The notes under the pieces are model-generated. The model was not told the DNA's origin, searched no databases, and was given only the letters and a program-made list of their open reading frames with translations. 64,000 nucleotides of DNA from Bimastos eiseni (lineage: Eukaryota; Annelida; Clitellata; Crassiclitellata; Lumbricidae). Positions 21,520 to 34,579 of this stretch are shown here, in pieces. The stretch is taken from assembly GCA_959347315.1 (NCBI GenBank), contig OY365807.1, positions 38,026,557 through 38,090,556 of the forward strand, in the 5' to 3' direction. The position numbers were made by a program, and so were the translations under genes. Within the stretch, counting starts at the first letter, position 1. The number at the start of each line of letters is the position of its first letter.

Positions 21520-24500
21520 TCCGCCGTTTTCCCATTTGTTTATATAATTTTGATTGCTCAGCAAAATGAACCTATTATATTGATCCAATAAACCAAGTGT
21601 CGGTAAACGTAAAATCAAACGTAATATCGCAGTTTGCATAAACTTATCAATTCAATTCAATTTTATTTAGTAACCAAAAGCACGAGAAAATGACAAACAA
21701 CGAGTTTCCGTAAATGAATAGGTCCTAATCTGGTTACACAGGGAACCTACATGTAAAGGGTCATAGACCCCGCTAACCAGGGGCCCCTATGTAGAACTTA
21801 TAAACTACCAATATTAATAACATTAACAGATCAGGTAAGTAAAACTAGATAAGTTAATTTGGATGAGCGAAAGAATATTCCAATATTCTTGACTATTTTA
21901 TTAAGTTATTCACATACACATTAAAACTGTGTTTTCTCAGCAAATATCCCAATTTTTTCACATTTCCTCCTTAGCGTGTGGCGTGTTTATTGTAGTGACG
22001 ATAGACCCCGGCGTAACATAATACTTATTAGAACGTTGGAGACAAATATCTGTATTATCAAGCGGACAGTCCCTTAATAAGATCGCCTAGGTCCCTAGGA
22101 TGTACGTGTATCTCAAGCGCCCCGTGGTGACGGCGATAGTGAGTCATAGAAGCCAACGAACGATACTTATGTACAGCGTTTTTGAAGAAGAACGGCTCGC
22201 GAATGACCCTAGCATCTTAATCGACAAAGAAAAGCTGCGGTCGTCTAGGCCTATAAAATTGTTTCTGTCCAGATTTTAGAGCTATAGTCACCTCCCAATC
22301 GTTGAAAGAGTAACTGCCGCAGTTTCATTTGGAGTTGTAAGCCTTTTTAGAAATTCTGTGGAGTTCAGCAGATTTAAAGTAAAGAGTTGCGTTCGACGTT
22401 CGATTACGTGTAGCGAATTTCGATTGAGTAAGCTAGAAGCTAGTGGTGAATCGAGCTTCGAATAGAGCCTCATGTTTGCCAATCGTGCTCGAGTGGGTTA
22501 GCGTCGTTCTTTCTGAATTAATGCGCTGACCTCAGATTAACCTCGGATTATATATATAATAAATATATATATATTACATATATAAATATATATGACGATC
22601 CTTGTATTATGTCAATCCTTGCTTTCAGTCTTCGATGGTTCATCTGCTGGCTGAACAGATAGTAAAACTTTAAGCAGTTTTAAAGCGCCATGAAACGTAG
22701 ATTCTGTGAGAAAAAGTCTCAGCCCAAACTGTACTCGTCCTACGGGTTATCTTGCTTGACCCACCAATCGTTTCGTCAGCCTGATGACAGTAATCTAAGG
22801 CTCGTTCTGGAACCCAGCGCACCCCAATCGATCATCGACGTAGTGAGAATTTAAGAGACCATCCGCATCCGGACCACAGGCTGCTTGTAGGCCTATGCTA
22901 AAATGCTGCACTGTTTTATGCTGTTTGGATATTCAAGCATGACTAACTTGATTTTACAATTTTCATCAGTGAACTTGATCTATTCAAATCGTTATAGATA
23001 AACTATACATATGAACTTTATATATAATATTTGGGGTTGCTGCCGAATCCCTCAACTAGTTTTCTGATATTGTATCTCCGGTAACTATTTAAATTAGCGA
23101 TAGGCTCACGATGAAACAGGTCAATGGTCTAATATCAACGGATGGTATCTGGAACGGGAGGGACAGCATGCACCACCGGAAGCTATAAACGAAACGTCAT
23201 TTAAGTATGAGGTTGAATCATGGACTCATTCTACGTTGGGCAAAATTCCTTCCGTCAACTAGAGTGTGAGGCGGCATGTTCATTTCGACAAATCCTTTGA
23301 AGGAGTCACAGATTGAGGTGCAATTGCTACAGGTCTCATATCGCTTGCGCCAGTTCTTAACATGCGCGCAGTAGTTTAGACAAGAATCCATTATTACGTG
23401 TAGGCCTAATTTCGAGTGTCAGATTCATTCGGTAGATGACGCTTATACAAGAGCAAGGACAGTTGAGGATTCACCGAGTGGAAACAGGTTAAAAATTACA
23501 TGGAATCGATGCTTCAAGCTGTCAACTGAGGAAATATCTGAATGCTAAGATTATAATTATAACAAGATACGATAAAGAGCCTCAGTTATGTAGTAAGCCT
23601 ACCTGATCATGTATACCAGCAAGCATAGACTTTACAATTGAACTCTATTAATATCTTGTCGTCGGAAACATCACATGAAATTAACATAAATTGTATAGAA
23701 ATCGTCTCACTGTGTGTCGAGTACTTCCGATAGGTCAATCAATTTAATCAATGGTATTTCGAACCTTCCTCACTCTCGATTTGTAGAATAAGCGGATAGT
23801 TGAATTGACAGCATCACATAGCATACGTCAGAGTTCGACATAAGATTTTCTACACACATCATGTGACACTTAACTCAATAAGCAACGCTTGTAGCCAAAG
23901 CTATCGACAAATCCTTTCGCGCTAACTTGACAGCACAGTGACTACCGTTTTCCCACCACCAGAAGACAAGACAAGACTAGATAACGAGACCTATCTGAGA
24001 AACTCGCTGATAAAGCAAATTGAGCAATCACGGGTCGTCGGTTTGGTATATTTCCTACACTTTCCGCTGTGCTGCAAGATGACGCATTGCCTTCATGCAG
24101 CGACAATCCACATGCGCCTATAGATATTGAGCAAGGACTAAAAACTCTAAAGTTTCAAAGCACTAACGCACCGATAAAAATGTTTTGATTTATTGCTGCA
24201 GACTTAGGGCCATTAATTTGCGGTATCAAGACAGTTTCCGTCAAGAGGTTTCAACCTACAACACTTGTGCTATTCATAGATATACTGTACTTAGATATAC
24301 ACATGTACTATTATGACGACTACAAGATAGAGAACTCAACGGTAGCATCTCGCTGATATCAAACCTTGATTTTATAGTTCTTAACAGCTGGTATTTTTCA
24401 TTTGGACTTGCCAATGTTGCTGGATAACACGAGAGTCTCTTCACGCCTTTAATTTGAAACACAGAAAAATCTGACAGTATGGCTACACTGTGTATAATGT

Positions 24501-25400
24501 AGGCCAACATGTATGCTAATTTTAGGTCAGCTCATTTACGCAAATGTTCAAGAATATGCAACTAATCCGTTCAATGTTATGTGCCATTTGTCGAAGTGGT
24601 AGACTCACGTCTCTGTTGCAAACATCATCTAACTTGTGTTGTTGCGTGACTGCAAGTTTTTGTCGGAAACTAAACTCCGTGACGTTCACCTCCGTGACAC
24701 GCCCACGTCATGGAGTGAACAGATTGTCACGGAATCCATATATTCAAACATCCAGCAGCTTATACTGACATGAAGTGTCTAGGCAAACTATCATAACTGC
24801 GTTGTGGTCGTCATTTTATTCCACATAGACTGTGTGAAGTATGCTTTGGCGCAACACTGCAATTCTCATGCGAGCACTAAGTGATAAGGCGGCTCCGGCC
24901 ACTGTCACCGTGCACCATTGCTTACTTTTTGTCTTGCAATCATGCTTCCATTGTCAGTAGTCCGCGAAAAGGATGGCTTATAATAAATAATGTGTCTTAT
25001 TGGTGCCTGAAGACTCTTAAGTGTTAAGACGTTAATTATGTAACGTCAACTACAACACGCCTGTCAACTCCACCGCGAATAAAAAAATCATTTTCTCAAT
25101 TTTTATCATAAATATCGATTTCTGTACTTTGCTACTTTCACACATCCTGTTGATAGAAGTAGCCTACTATGAATAGACCAGCACTTTGAAAGGTAAAATA
25201 GTTCGCGGTTGATATTTTTTACTAAAAATCCTTGGCTAGCGCGTAAATTATTATTGAAACCGTCATCAATTTCTGTGTCACCATCTTACTGGGATATCAC
25301 AGTCTAACATAGAAATGCTCTGCATGCTTAAAAACTCTGTCACCAGAGTCGTACATGAAACAATTACTCAGAATAATTATGAGCATACAACAAACAAACT
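21520..25400. other. Unannotated sequence
   Basis: No supported gene. An AT microsatellite lies at 22546-22593. A cluster of TTCGA/TCGAA words occurs at 22386-22470. Scattered short ORFs are not protein-like. Confidence 0.4.
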
Positions 25401-25407
25401 CATCCGG

Positions 25408-25503
25408 CGCCAAATTGTCCGCGCGCCGAATTGTCCAACGCCGAATTGTCCAACGCCGAACTGTCCGGCGCCGAATTGTCCAGCGCCGAATTGGCCGGGA
25501 ACC
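25408..25503. repeat. GGCGCCGAATTGTCC phrase array
   Basis: About six 14-16-bp units of the type CCGAATTGTCCAACG and CCGAACTGTCCGGCG, beginning at CCGGCGCCAAATTGTCC and ending at GAATTGGCCGGGAACC. Built like the phrase ends of the elements at 19672, 26831 and 40475, but no inverted partner was found nearby. The Cys/Pro-Asn-rich translation is an artefact. Confidence 0.8.
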
Positions 25504-25599
25504 ATGCAGGAGATAGCAAGTGGCAAGGTTTTGGTTAATTCATAATTATTTTTATGACAAGTAGCAGAGATAGATAATATCGATCAATCACTCAATCAA

Positions 25600-26150
25600 A
25601 AATACTTGATATAGCGCCCCTTCAAGATATCTACTCAGTGGCGCTCCCGGCCTAATCCTCGGCTGAAACAGAGAGTTTTCAGAGAGGCGTAAAATGAACA
25701 CGAGGAGTTCTTAGGTAAGAGACGGAGCTTTACGGGAAGTTCATTCCAGATTGTAGGTCCCACGACCGAGAAAGCCCGATTCTGCATTATGGTAGTACGC
25801 GCAAAAGGGACGATCAGGTTGCCATGAAATGCAGGGCGAAGTGGTCGTCGACCACTACTGCGTGGCAGTGATAGGGCGACATAGCTCCTGAAAATAAGCA
25901 GGCGCAATACCGTCACGTCAGCGCCATACTAAGGCAGATACCCTAATGAGATGCGCTGGGGTAGAGGCAACCAGTGCAGGAAATCCCGCATGTATTCGAA
26001 TACCTGACCTGTTCTGGGAATCCCACCAATCAGTCGCGCAGCCGCACACAAAACCCGCTCCAAACGCCCAATCCAAATTTGGAGAGGCCAGCATATATTG
26101 AGGAGGAATAGTCAAGGCGACTTGTAACAAAGGCATGCACCATAGTAGCT
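25600..26150 (-). mobile_element. CR1-like LINE, 3' half of reverse transcriptase with 3' tail
   Basis: The minus strand translates in two frames as a well-preserved LINE segment. First comes MVHAFVTSRLDYSSSIYAGL. After a frameshift the ORF 25916-25635 contains PAFHGNLIVPFARTTIMQNR and AFSVVGPTIWNELPVKLR, then FYASLKTLCF and a stop. This matches the conserved end of CR1/L2-type reverse transcriptases (..v.aFv.SrlDYcNsly.Gl.., RaFs..gP..WN.LP..lR). The 3' tail GCGCCCCTTCAAGATATC and CAGTGGCGCTCCC follows. The 5' part is missing. Confidence 0.85.
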
Positions 26151-26159
26151 GCGGCGCTG

Positions 26160-26820
26160 AGGGTAAGAGAGCGAGATATTACTCGCAGCTGGTGAAGTTG
26201 GTAAAAGCAACTACCAGAGACAAAACAGCTGAGTCAAAACCGGTGTTTCTACACGCCGAAGCGCTGCCATAATCATCATGACTTCCTGATTGGCTAAACT
26301 ACTCTTATATTCTTTTATGCACACATACATGCATACATACATACATACAATCAATTTATTTTTCACTCAATCGATCAATTTATCGAAGCCAACCATGAAA
26401 TAACTACGAGTACATTCATTTTAATCAATCGGTAGCAATAGGGGAACCAAAGGAGCAATTAGCCCCGCAACATATACCTCTGCAGGTGCAGTCGATTGAA
26501 CGTATTCATAGTCGTCACTATACAATTATACCATATTAATCATAATCAATAATCTTAACTAATTTTAACTAACACAAATAATCGCACAGGTGGCACCAAC
26601 TGGCCCGCACCCGTCCGGTCGTAGTGGTCCCACGGCTGAAGACTCACGATCACAAGGTTATATTATAAAGTTAAAAACACTTATGTTCTCTAAATATCGT
26701 AAATAATGTTGAACTAGTTTATGCAAAGTGTATGAGGAAAGCACAGAGTTATTACTTAAATATAGAGAAAGTTGCGGATTGACGGATCACAATATATAGG
26801 CAATGAGTTCCAGATTATGT
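26160..26820. other. Unannotated sequence
   Basis: Nothing supported beyond a short CATA microsatellite at 26325-26350 and AT-rich stretches. Confidence 0.4.
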
Positions 26821-26830
26821 TATGTCTCAT

Positions 26831-27690
26831 GCGGTATCAGGACATTACCCCCTCCCGGACATTACCCCCGGACATTAATCCCTAGGACATTACCCCCCGG
26901 ACATTACTCCCCGGACATTACAATATTTCCATAGCACATATTATACATACGTACATATATACTTACATATACATACATACATACATATATATATACATAC
27001 ATACATATATATATATATACATACATGTATGCATACCTACATACATACATACATACATACATACATACATACATACATACATACATACATACATACATAC
27101 AACATTATTATTATTATCATTATTTCCGAAATTTGATACCGCCCTTCATCCAACATCTTTTTGCTCAGAAGTGCATACACACGCCTCGAAGTTGCAATTG
27201 CAGTTGTACTGCAGAGAAATGGTGCTCAAAGGACTTGCTCAAAGTCCCTACACAGGGAATCCTCGGACGAAGGTTGAACCCGCTCGCTCAGCACACACCG
27301 AACGTTACGGGCTGTTCGCTCTCACCGATCGGCCACTGTGCCACACCAATCACAATATTTCACATACATACAAACAAACATGATTGTGTACATGTGTGCA
27401 TACATTCATACATACATGTATGCATACATGTATACATGCATACACGTATACAAACATACGTATATTCATACCCACATACCTATGTGCATACATACACACG
27501 TACATACTTACATGCCTATAATATGCATGTATGCGCTACTATGCGCATGTATGCATATTATGCATACATGCTTACATAATTATATACATACATACACATA
27601 CATACTGTAATTATGTAATGGATTGGGGTGTTGTCCAGGGGGTAATGTCCTAAGAGGGTAATGTCCGGGAGGTAATGTCCTAGACCCGCA
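26831..27690. mobile_element. Foldback-like element, GGACATTACCCC phrase ends, copy 2
   Basis: The left end is GCGGTATCAGGACATTACC followed by four or five GGACATTACCCC-type phrases, ending in GGACATTACAATATTTCC. The right end is inverted: GGGGGTAATGTCC, GAGGGTAATGTCC and GGAGGTAATGTCC, then TAGACCCGCA. The outermost bases pair as GCGG and CCGC. The 7-mer GTCTCAT lies directly outside both ends (26824-26830 and 27691-27697), supporting a target duplication. The core is a CATA microsatellite into which a family 1 SINE has inserted (27113-27345). No transposase is present. Confidence 0.8.
27113..27345 (-). mobile_element. tRNA-derived SINE (family 1), copy 3, nested
   Basis: Reverse-strand copy with tail ATTTGATACCGCCCTTCATCC, body GAAGTGCATACACACGCC, and CATA microsatellite on both sides. 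Because the microsatellite belongs to the surrounding foldback-like element, this SINE inserted later than that element. Confidence 0.85.
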
Positions 27691-27959
27691 GTCTCATACA
27701 ATATCTGAATAATTCGCAGGTATTTGCTCTGGCGGGAGCATCACAAAAGAGAGAAGAAGTTCGAGTTCGGTAGGTTGTAGCTGTGTAGTTCGATTGCTAA
27801 TATGAAATTATGAGACAAGGTAGGGGGGAAGTAAGTTGTCTGTAAAGCAGTACTTGTGATATTCTTTTGGTATTCTTTAATTAGGGCTATTTTGAGAAGA
27901 TTATGTTTCTTAAAAGTTGAGCGGTGTGTGAATAGCGATTTGACCCAATAATAAAACAG

Positions 27960-28250
27960 ACTGCCTTCTGGACCATTTCTAATTTAATTAATCTGGTTGC
28001 ATAGCTAGAAGGTACTAGAAGCCCAAACCAGAGTGCAATAAGAGAGGCATGGGTAGATCATGGTATAATACAGTTGATTTCGGATGGACACAGGTAGTAT
28101 ATTAGAGATTCTATGCAGAATCCCAACGTTCTTAGAGATTTTCGGAGATATGCATTTTCCAATATAATTTTCTGTCAAACGAGACACCTATAGGAAGCGT
28201 TGTTAGTCACCTGTCCTATGGACCCTTGTTTAATATGTATCTTATCATTG
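27960..28250 (-). mobile_element. LINE fragment, reverse-transcriptase region downstream of YADD
   Basis: Minus-strand translation gives RKLYWKMHI, then (after a frame change) ISPKISKNVGILHRIS and SIRNQLYYTMIYPCLSYCTL followed by VWASS. This follows the Jockey/CR1-type order (LtWk.Hi...ki.k.iGil.r....lp...l..lYysliyPyLsYc..vW). It is truncated at both ends. Confidence 0.75.
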
Positions 28251-28254
28251 TCGG

Positions 28255-30440
28255 GATTGGGTTTCCTATGAGATTGGAATATGTTGGAATAAAATGCTGA
28301 TTAAATACTTCGAGAAAAACTTAAGATTAAAAACAAGTGAAAGTAAAAACATGGGTTTTTCAGGACCCTTTTTATTGACTTCTGGTAATCTGGTAGATGG
28401 CGCAAATCGATCCATTTCCTTAAGAGATCCCTTATGATGTAAACTTGCCGTAGTGGAGCTCGTCAATGAGGACTAGTTCGATTGGGTAAACAATGTTTAA
28501 TTCTGTGCATTTTTTCATTTTTTTCTCCAAAATTTTTGAGTTTTGTCCGTAAAATTTTGATACATTGCATTGTCGTGCAAGCTTGACATGTGTGCAAAAT
28601 TTCAGCTCTGTAGGTCGACGTGAACATACCTTTAAAAGTTGAAAGAACTCCAACGAACCGACGATCCCAAGTTCAAGACAAACTTTACGAAAGCCAAGTT
28701 AAAGAAAAGATGGTAATAAGGATTTTATATTGCGGTGAACTATACCTAAGTAAAACATTATTTATTGCACCAACAAATTCAGTATAGTGCTTCCATCTCG
28801 CGAAATAGAATTCAAAATAAGAACACGTTTCAATCACTAATATCCAAAATAAAAATAGAGTTTGGTAACATATAATTTTCCAAAATAATTTAAGTAAAAA
28901 TAGTTTTTTTCGCAGAATTGGCGGTACTTACAAATCGGCGGCCCTAGGCGTCTGCCCACTTTGCCCTACAGACGCGTCGGTCCACATAGGTGTGGGCAAC
29001 CTTATAACGAATCCATCATTGTCACGCAAGTCAGCCTCACCGGTAACCTTATCTGACCAAGCGCGCCAATCCACCGATCTTCAACTGCTATAAATTTCGA
29101 CAATGCCAGTAGAAGAATATCCAGTAGTATTCCACATAAAACCTGCCTCTGTATATCTTTTCAAGGAATTTAATCTCCATACTCTCAACATGAAATCAAC
29201 AAGATTTCGAACAATGCAATTATTGTAACAAATAAGTTTATAGCGCAAAGGATATTATATCCGCCAGTGATGGGTACAGCTCCAAGGCACAGGCGTTAGG
29301 TTAGGTTAGTTCATGGTGCAAAGAGAGTGCGCGGGCACAAGAAGCTGAGCCACCACATGCGAATAAGAAAAAAGTATAATATAATACAACATGATAATTT
29401 ATTGCTATAGTAAGCTCAAGACCGTGATATATATATATATGATATAGAAAAACAAATAAGCTATATTATATCCTATGCTGTCATGGCAACCAAGATAATC
29501 AACTTTTACAATCACGTCAGATATGACTGTGAAATAAATAAAATGTTATTTTGGTGACCATTTTCAAATTAATCCTTGATAAATGCAAATCTAATTTTCC
29601 ACCAAGTACGTGCGTTCTGGTCACACACTGTATGTGTCACATTCAATTGCAAGCATTACTTTTACGATTCCAATTCGTTTGACCAAGTAGTAACCACGAA
29701 GTCTTCAAAGAAAGAGATAACTTGCTACATATGGCAGACATAGTCCAAATTGAAATACATCTCTTTTTGGTCATCGTTCCATTTGTTTGCACCAACTATA
29801 GCTCGTACCATAGTACATGACTCATGTAAATCGCTTCTTTCATGACTTTTCCATATAGTTAGGCCCACTTATTATCAACAGTTGCATCATGCAGATTATC
29901 TTGCGAATAGCGAGCAGTGGTAAGCTACAGTTACTTCAGACTTCTAGAGTTTGATATTTGCGTTTTATAAATTAATTCAGCCTTTGAATGAGGGAATTCG
30001 TCTACAATTTCTTCATTAAACCATTGCAAGACCAAGTAGTAACCCTGCGGTGATCAAATAGACGTATTCGTATTTTAAAAGCGTGCTCTATATATGTAAA
30101 TATACTCCTTGGAGTATATTTCTTGAAACGGCGCTATATGTCAATATTAAAAATGGTCAATGGCTTCAAAAGTTTGAAAGTCTCTCCATTCTTCTTCATT
30201 CCTTCCGTCCACCTTCCTTATCTGCCTGTGTCTGTCTGTCTGTTTTCATCGACGTCGAACATAAACACACCAAAGTATTCATATAGCAAAATAAAAATTA
30301 GCCTCGTCAAACTTAAAATTGCAGTTCAATTAACTTAATTAATTAATAGCTATCAAAAACAAGTTAATTAAAGTGGTATCTAGCTAGCTGTGGCGATAAA
30401 AATAAAAATATCAATTTTAGTGTTGAGGAGCTATTATTCC
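28255..30440. other. Unannotated sequence
   Basis: No supported gene or repeat family. A TA run lies at 29427-29441. Short ORFs at 28432-28653 and 30083-30338 are not recognisable. Confidence 0.4.
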
Positions 30441-30449
30441 TTACCGGTA

Positions 30450-30526
30450 ATTCTTTAGCGACGAGCCTACACTAAAATGTATGGGAAAATCAATGCAGCT
30501 CGTCGTTAAAGGGTTAAAGGAAACCG
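30450..30526. mobile_element. TTAA-associated short hairpin element, copy 2
   Basis: Arms CTTTAGCGACGAGC and GCTCGTCGTTAAAG surround a core that includes ACACTAAAATGTATGGG. The right border reads AAAGGGTTAA, the inverse of TTAACCCTTT at 5647. See that entry for the relationship. Confidence 0.55.
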
Positions 30527-30549
30527 TGGCGTGACGTAATATGGGCCTT

Positions 30550-31010
30550 TACCTATGATTCCAGATTGACTATATTAGCGATGTTACAAAAAAGAGCAAT
30601 TCGGCTAACTTCTGGAGTCCCCTATTGTTCACATACATATCCTACAGATATCTTTCTAGAATTTAAACTGCTCAAATTTCACCAAACAAGATATTTCGGA
30701 CAGCTATATTTATGTATAATTACGCCCATAATTTGTTACATCCAGGATTTGCTCATTGTTACACTGTCCGCACTGATTATCGCAACTAGACCTATAGGCC
30801 TACAACTAAGACATCAAAATCTTATGGTAGGCCTACTATTTTTGCGAAATTGAATATCCGTCATTTCTCAACTAAACACAGTGGCCTATATATCTGGAGT
30901 TTGATTCCGATTGACACAGAATTGATTCTCAGTCTCTCACAGGTCTCCCTCTTTAAAAGAATACCACGTATCCAATTAACCTATAAATTAATTAATGACA
31001 GCACTTGAAC
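30550..31010 (+). mobile_element. LINE fragment (CR1/Jockey-like), relic
   Basis: Plus-strand frame from about 30566 reads LAMLQKRAIRLTSGVPYCSH, then LLKFHQTRYFGQLY. After a stop, LNIRHFSTKHSGLYIWSLIP follows. This matches the LINE order (LQkraiRlIsg.py..Ht.pif..lkllkl.q.r.fq... then nlR.....g...WNslP). The Trp of the WN.LP motif is preserved. Stops and indels make it non-functional. Confidence 0.75.
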
Positions 31011-31555
31011 TTCATAGAAATAGTTACTTTGGTTGTACTTTTAAAGCTAAACTGAAAAACTTACTCGCATTTTAGATACATTACGTGTATGGAATTATAC
31101 CTTTGTTAAAAGCCAAGCAAGCCAATTTTTAGTCTACCTTGGAACATTCTCTTAAATACTCAATTACCTAGTTAAGATTGATGTAGCCTAGTTGTTGCAT
31201 GTACTTTTCTACGCTTGCCGCCATTCACAGTGTAACTGGTCTGCTGGATGATAAAATGTGATCGTCCTAAAAGCGGGATTACAATGTACATCCCTTCTGG
31301 GTCTCCGTTTTTGTCAACGTCTTATGTGTAATAATCAAAGTTTATTTGTCATAATGTAAAATTCGTGGAAATAAACAGTCTTGTTTGTTTTGCTTGAATA
31401 TCAGTGACGTGTAGATAACCATGGCGACGAACGACGGGGTTTAATGAAATACTAGGATTTCAGTAGGGTTCTAACTCTAGAGGTTGAAAAATAGCAATGG
31501 ATCAGGATGTCAGGCTTTTACAACAATGTTAGGAAGTTAGAAAGTTCAGTGACTG

Positions 31556-32850
31556 CAGGGCTTAAAGTGTGCCTGGACGGTCATGGACGGCGTCCAGGCA
31601 CTTATTTTCGAGGCTGGACGCCGTCCTGCCACTTATTTGGCCAGCAGAACCTGGACGCCGTTCATGAGCGTCCACGCAGCAGTGCAATTCCTCTATATGC
31701 GTACGTTATTATCAACACGAAAAAGAGGAGGAAAAAATTTCGCGCTTCGCGCGTTTACAAACTTTATTTTCCCAACTTTAGAAACGATGCCGGCGCCACT
31801 GGCCCCTGGTCGACGATTTCACAAAGGAAAGCAATTGTCTGTAGGCATACGCTTTAAATTGCAACAAATATTTCACCAACAAATAATTGATGACTAAATA
31901 ATGGTTGATGAACAAAAATCCTAACGAATTAAAGCAAATTCTATTTTTCGTCCATTGTATTCGGTTAAATAGAAGCTGGATTGATAATAACAATGTCTGC
32001 AAATCCAGCTTCTGGTTCAGCAAAATCATTTTTGTCAATTCAACTTCTAATTAGGCAAATATTCTTTTAAATGATCCAACTGTTATTTCATAGGCATTAA
32101 GCTATGTTAATGTAAATAGCACCTGTTTTGGAAGAATTTCTTTCGTTCACCCACCCAACTTCTATTCCAGCATCATTAATATCGCCAATCCAACTTCTGT
32201 TTAAACGAACACAGTGGACCACAGTGCACGAACCATTTGTCGTCGAATTAATATGTTGGTGCTCTGTCTTTGCAATCTTTAGCTCTTAACTGTTTGACAC
32301 TAGGGGCCGTCCATAAATGACGTCACGCGCCTATGGGGAGGGGTCACAAATTTGTGACGATGTGTGACAAGAGAAGAGGGGGTCGACGAAATGTGACGCC
32401 ATATCATAACATCCAAATACGTAATTTTATTAAAAACTTACACTCACTTAAACAAGTTCCACTTACTTAGCAGCAGTTGTTACCACAATTAAATAACACT
32501 AATAATGATTATGACAGATTTTCATCCTGAGGAATGCATAAGATTGTAACCATTATAGGCTACTTAATTTCTCCATTTTCTTCGTTCTACTATTATACTT
32601 TGAAATATTTTATAGTTATAATTACATTTTTTAAATAATTGCATAACATTCTGGCCATCTGGTTTGATTTTTTGGGGGGGGTAGGAGAGTCAGGGCCTTG
32701 TGATGTGACGTCATATTTAAGGGGATCATGGCATTTGTGACGACGTGTGACGAAGGGGGAGGGGTCAAAAATCGTACAAAATTGCGTGACGTCATTTATG
32801 GACGGCTCCCCTAGCGTCCAGGCACTTCTTTTTTTACACTTTAAGCACTG
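31556..32850. mobile_element. hAT-type non-autonomous transposon
   Basis: Terminal inverted repeats are CAGGGCTTAAAGTGTGCC on the left and, inverted, CAGTGCTTAAAGTGT on the right, each leading inwards to GCCTGGACG. The 8-mer AGTGACTG precedes the left end (31548-31555) and AGTGACTT follows the right end (32851-32858), a 7/8-matching duplication of the length made by hAT transposases. Phrases such as GGACGGCGTCCAGGCAC, GGACGCCGTCC and GGACGCCGTTC recur inside the left end. No transposase ORF is present. An unrelated MITE is nested at 32303-32811. Confidence 0.8.
32303..32811. mobile_element. MITE with GGGGCCGTCCATAAATGACG ends, nested
   Basis: The left terminus GGGGCCGTCCATAAATGACG continues with TCACGC. 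The right terminus is GCGTGACGTCATTTATGG followed by ACGGCTCCCC, an almost perfect inverse. TA flanks both sides (32301-32302 and 32812-32813), consistent with a 2-bp target duplication. Internal TGTGACGAxxTGTGACGA words occur near both ends. Elements with this GGG.CGTCCATAAAT start are widespread in invertebrates. I do not assign the superfamily firmly (2-bp TA duplication would fit ISL2EU-type elements). Confidence 0.8.
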
Positions 32851-32999
32851 AGTGACTTTAAAAATTCGATCGAATTAAGAGATTAATGAGCCTTTAAGGC
32901 GATATCTGACTTAGTCATTAGCATAGTTTCGAATAACGGACTATAGATAAATGTCGAACTAAGGAAAAGAATTGTCGAGGTTATAAACTTCGAAAATGT

Positions 33000-33985
33000 G
33001 TTAGACTAGTCGTTTGTTTGCCTGAAACGGCTGTTATTAACCCTTTCGTTCTTCACGGATCTTGTATTACGAAATGTGGAATAAACTTTTAAGGACTCTG
33101 GTTTGAGTTTTAGACTGTGACTGCAAGGCAATACTGCTGAAACGCATGCCAGTGTAAGAGGCTAATTACACTCCCGAAAAAATTTACTCTCGCAGTGTAT
33201 TGTATACCTAGGATATATATATATATATATTGACTCCAAAGTTAATTGATTCTAGGCCATAAACACTCCACGAATAAGCACTCCCGAGGAGTGTTTTCGT
33301 TTCGGATTGTACCAAATGACTGGTGGGGTTAATTCTTCCTATGACAAATTGAATCGGAGTGCTAACTCTTCCTAGGACAACCAGAATCAACTACCTCTCG
33401 TCAACGCTCAAATAGGCCTACAACATTTTAACTAATTTTCAGCAGAACGGGGTGGATCCTAGAATAATAGTTATATCCAACCAACTGCCTATGTGATGTA
33501 ATTTGGACGAAAACATCCATGGAACCAAAAAAGCTATTCCTGTGTTTCAGATCATTAGTAACAGACATCTGAAACAGTTCAGCAACTCGTTTAGCTTGAC
33601 TGATTGGACGCCAGTTACTAAAGCAATATACTTTAAAAAGTTAACTCTCGTAGTTAGATAGAAAAATTAAGTAGGCCTACTTGTTGTACTTCACTGCAAT
33701 GATTTTATGAATAATTGTTTCCATTGAATACTCATGGAACTGCAAATTAGGAATTATCTTGGAATACTGTAAGCAAACTATCATCTTTGCAAAGTTTGCA
33801 CTATGTTGGCTACCTGAATGACCCTATTCAAGCGGGCAGCGGGGCTACTGTACCTGTTGGGTCTCCCTTGGTACCTACATATATACAGGGAATTTATAAT
33901 GTGTGGATCAAGACGATTTTCGCTCCTTGTTTTCAACTTGGTGCCTCATAACGCAGGTGTTTCACTTTGTTCATTGTGAACTAAT
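33000..33985. other. Unannotated sequence
   Basis: No gene recognised. A TA microsatellite lies at 33213-33230, and the words ACTCC and GGAGTGC recur at 33265-33365. Confidence 0.4.
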
Positions 33986-34034
33986 AAAGATTCAATTGAA
34001 TGTCGCCACACGCGGTTTCTCGTTCCGCTTGTTA

Positions 34035-34215
34035 TATCACTGCGCGCTCTCGCTCTTGCTCTCTGTCTCTGTCTCTATCTATCTATCTCTCTGTCTCTTT
34101 CTGTCGCCCTCTCACTGTCTGTCTGTCTGTCTTTCTCTCTCTCTCATGCTCTCTCTATCTCTCTCTCTTTCTCTGTCGCCCTCTCTGTCTCTTTCTGTCT
34201 GTCTGTCTCTCTCAT

Positions 34216-34287
<72 letters not shown>

Positions 34288-34312
34288 ACTCTCTCTCTCT
34301 CTCTCACTCCAT
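34035..34312. repeat. TCTC/TCTG/CA microsatellite block
   Basis: A long pyrimidine-rich tract of TCTG, TCTC and TATC units, with a pure CT run from about 34216 and a CA run at 34262-34289. The Ser/Leu-rich ORFs in all three plus frames are artefacts. Confidence 0.95.
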
Positions 34313-34579
34313 GGCACAGGCGTAGTCCCTTTCTGTCTGTTTCGTTTGTTATAACACTTGTTGCCTTACATTATTACGAGCAAACTGAACATAGTCCATA
34401 AATTATCCAACCGTATTCATATCGGGTCGTTATGACCCTTCACGGCTGACTTATTGTATAACTACTGTATGATGTTAGGTTTCATTGTTAAGGTTGTTAC
34501 TATGATGACGTAATGTTAATAAATGATTGAATGTGACTGATATAGTGACATCACTGCACTCTCTTTTACACCCGCTATC

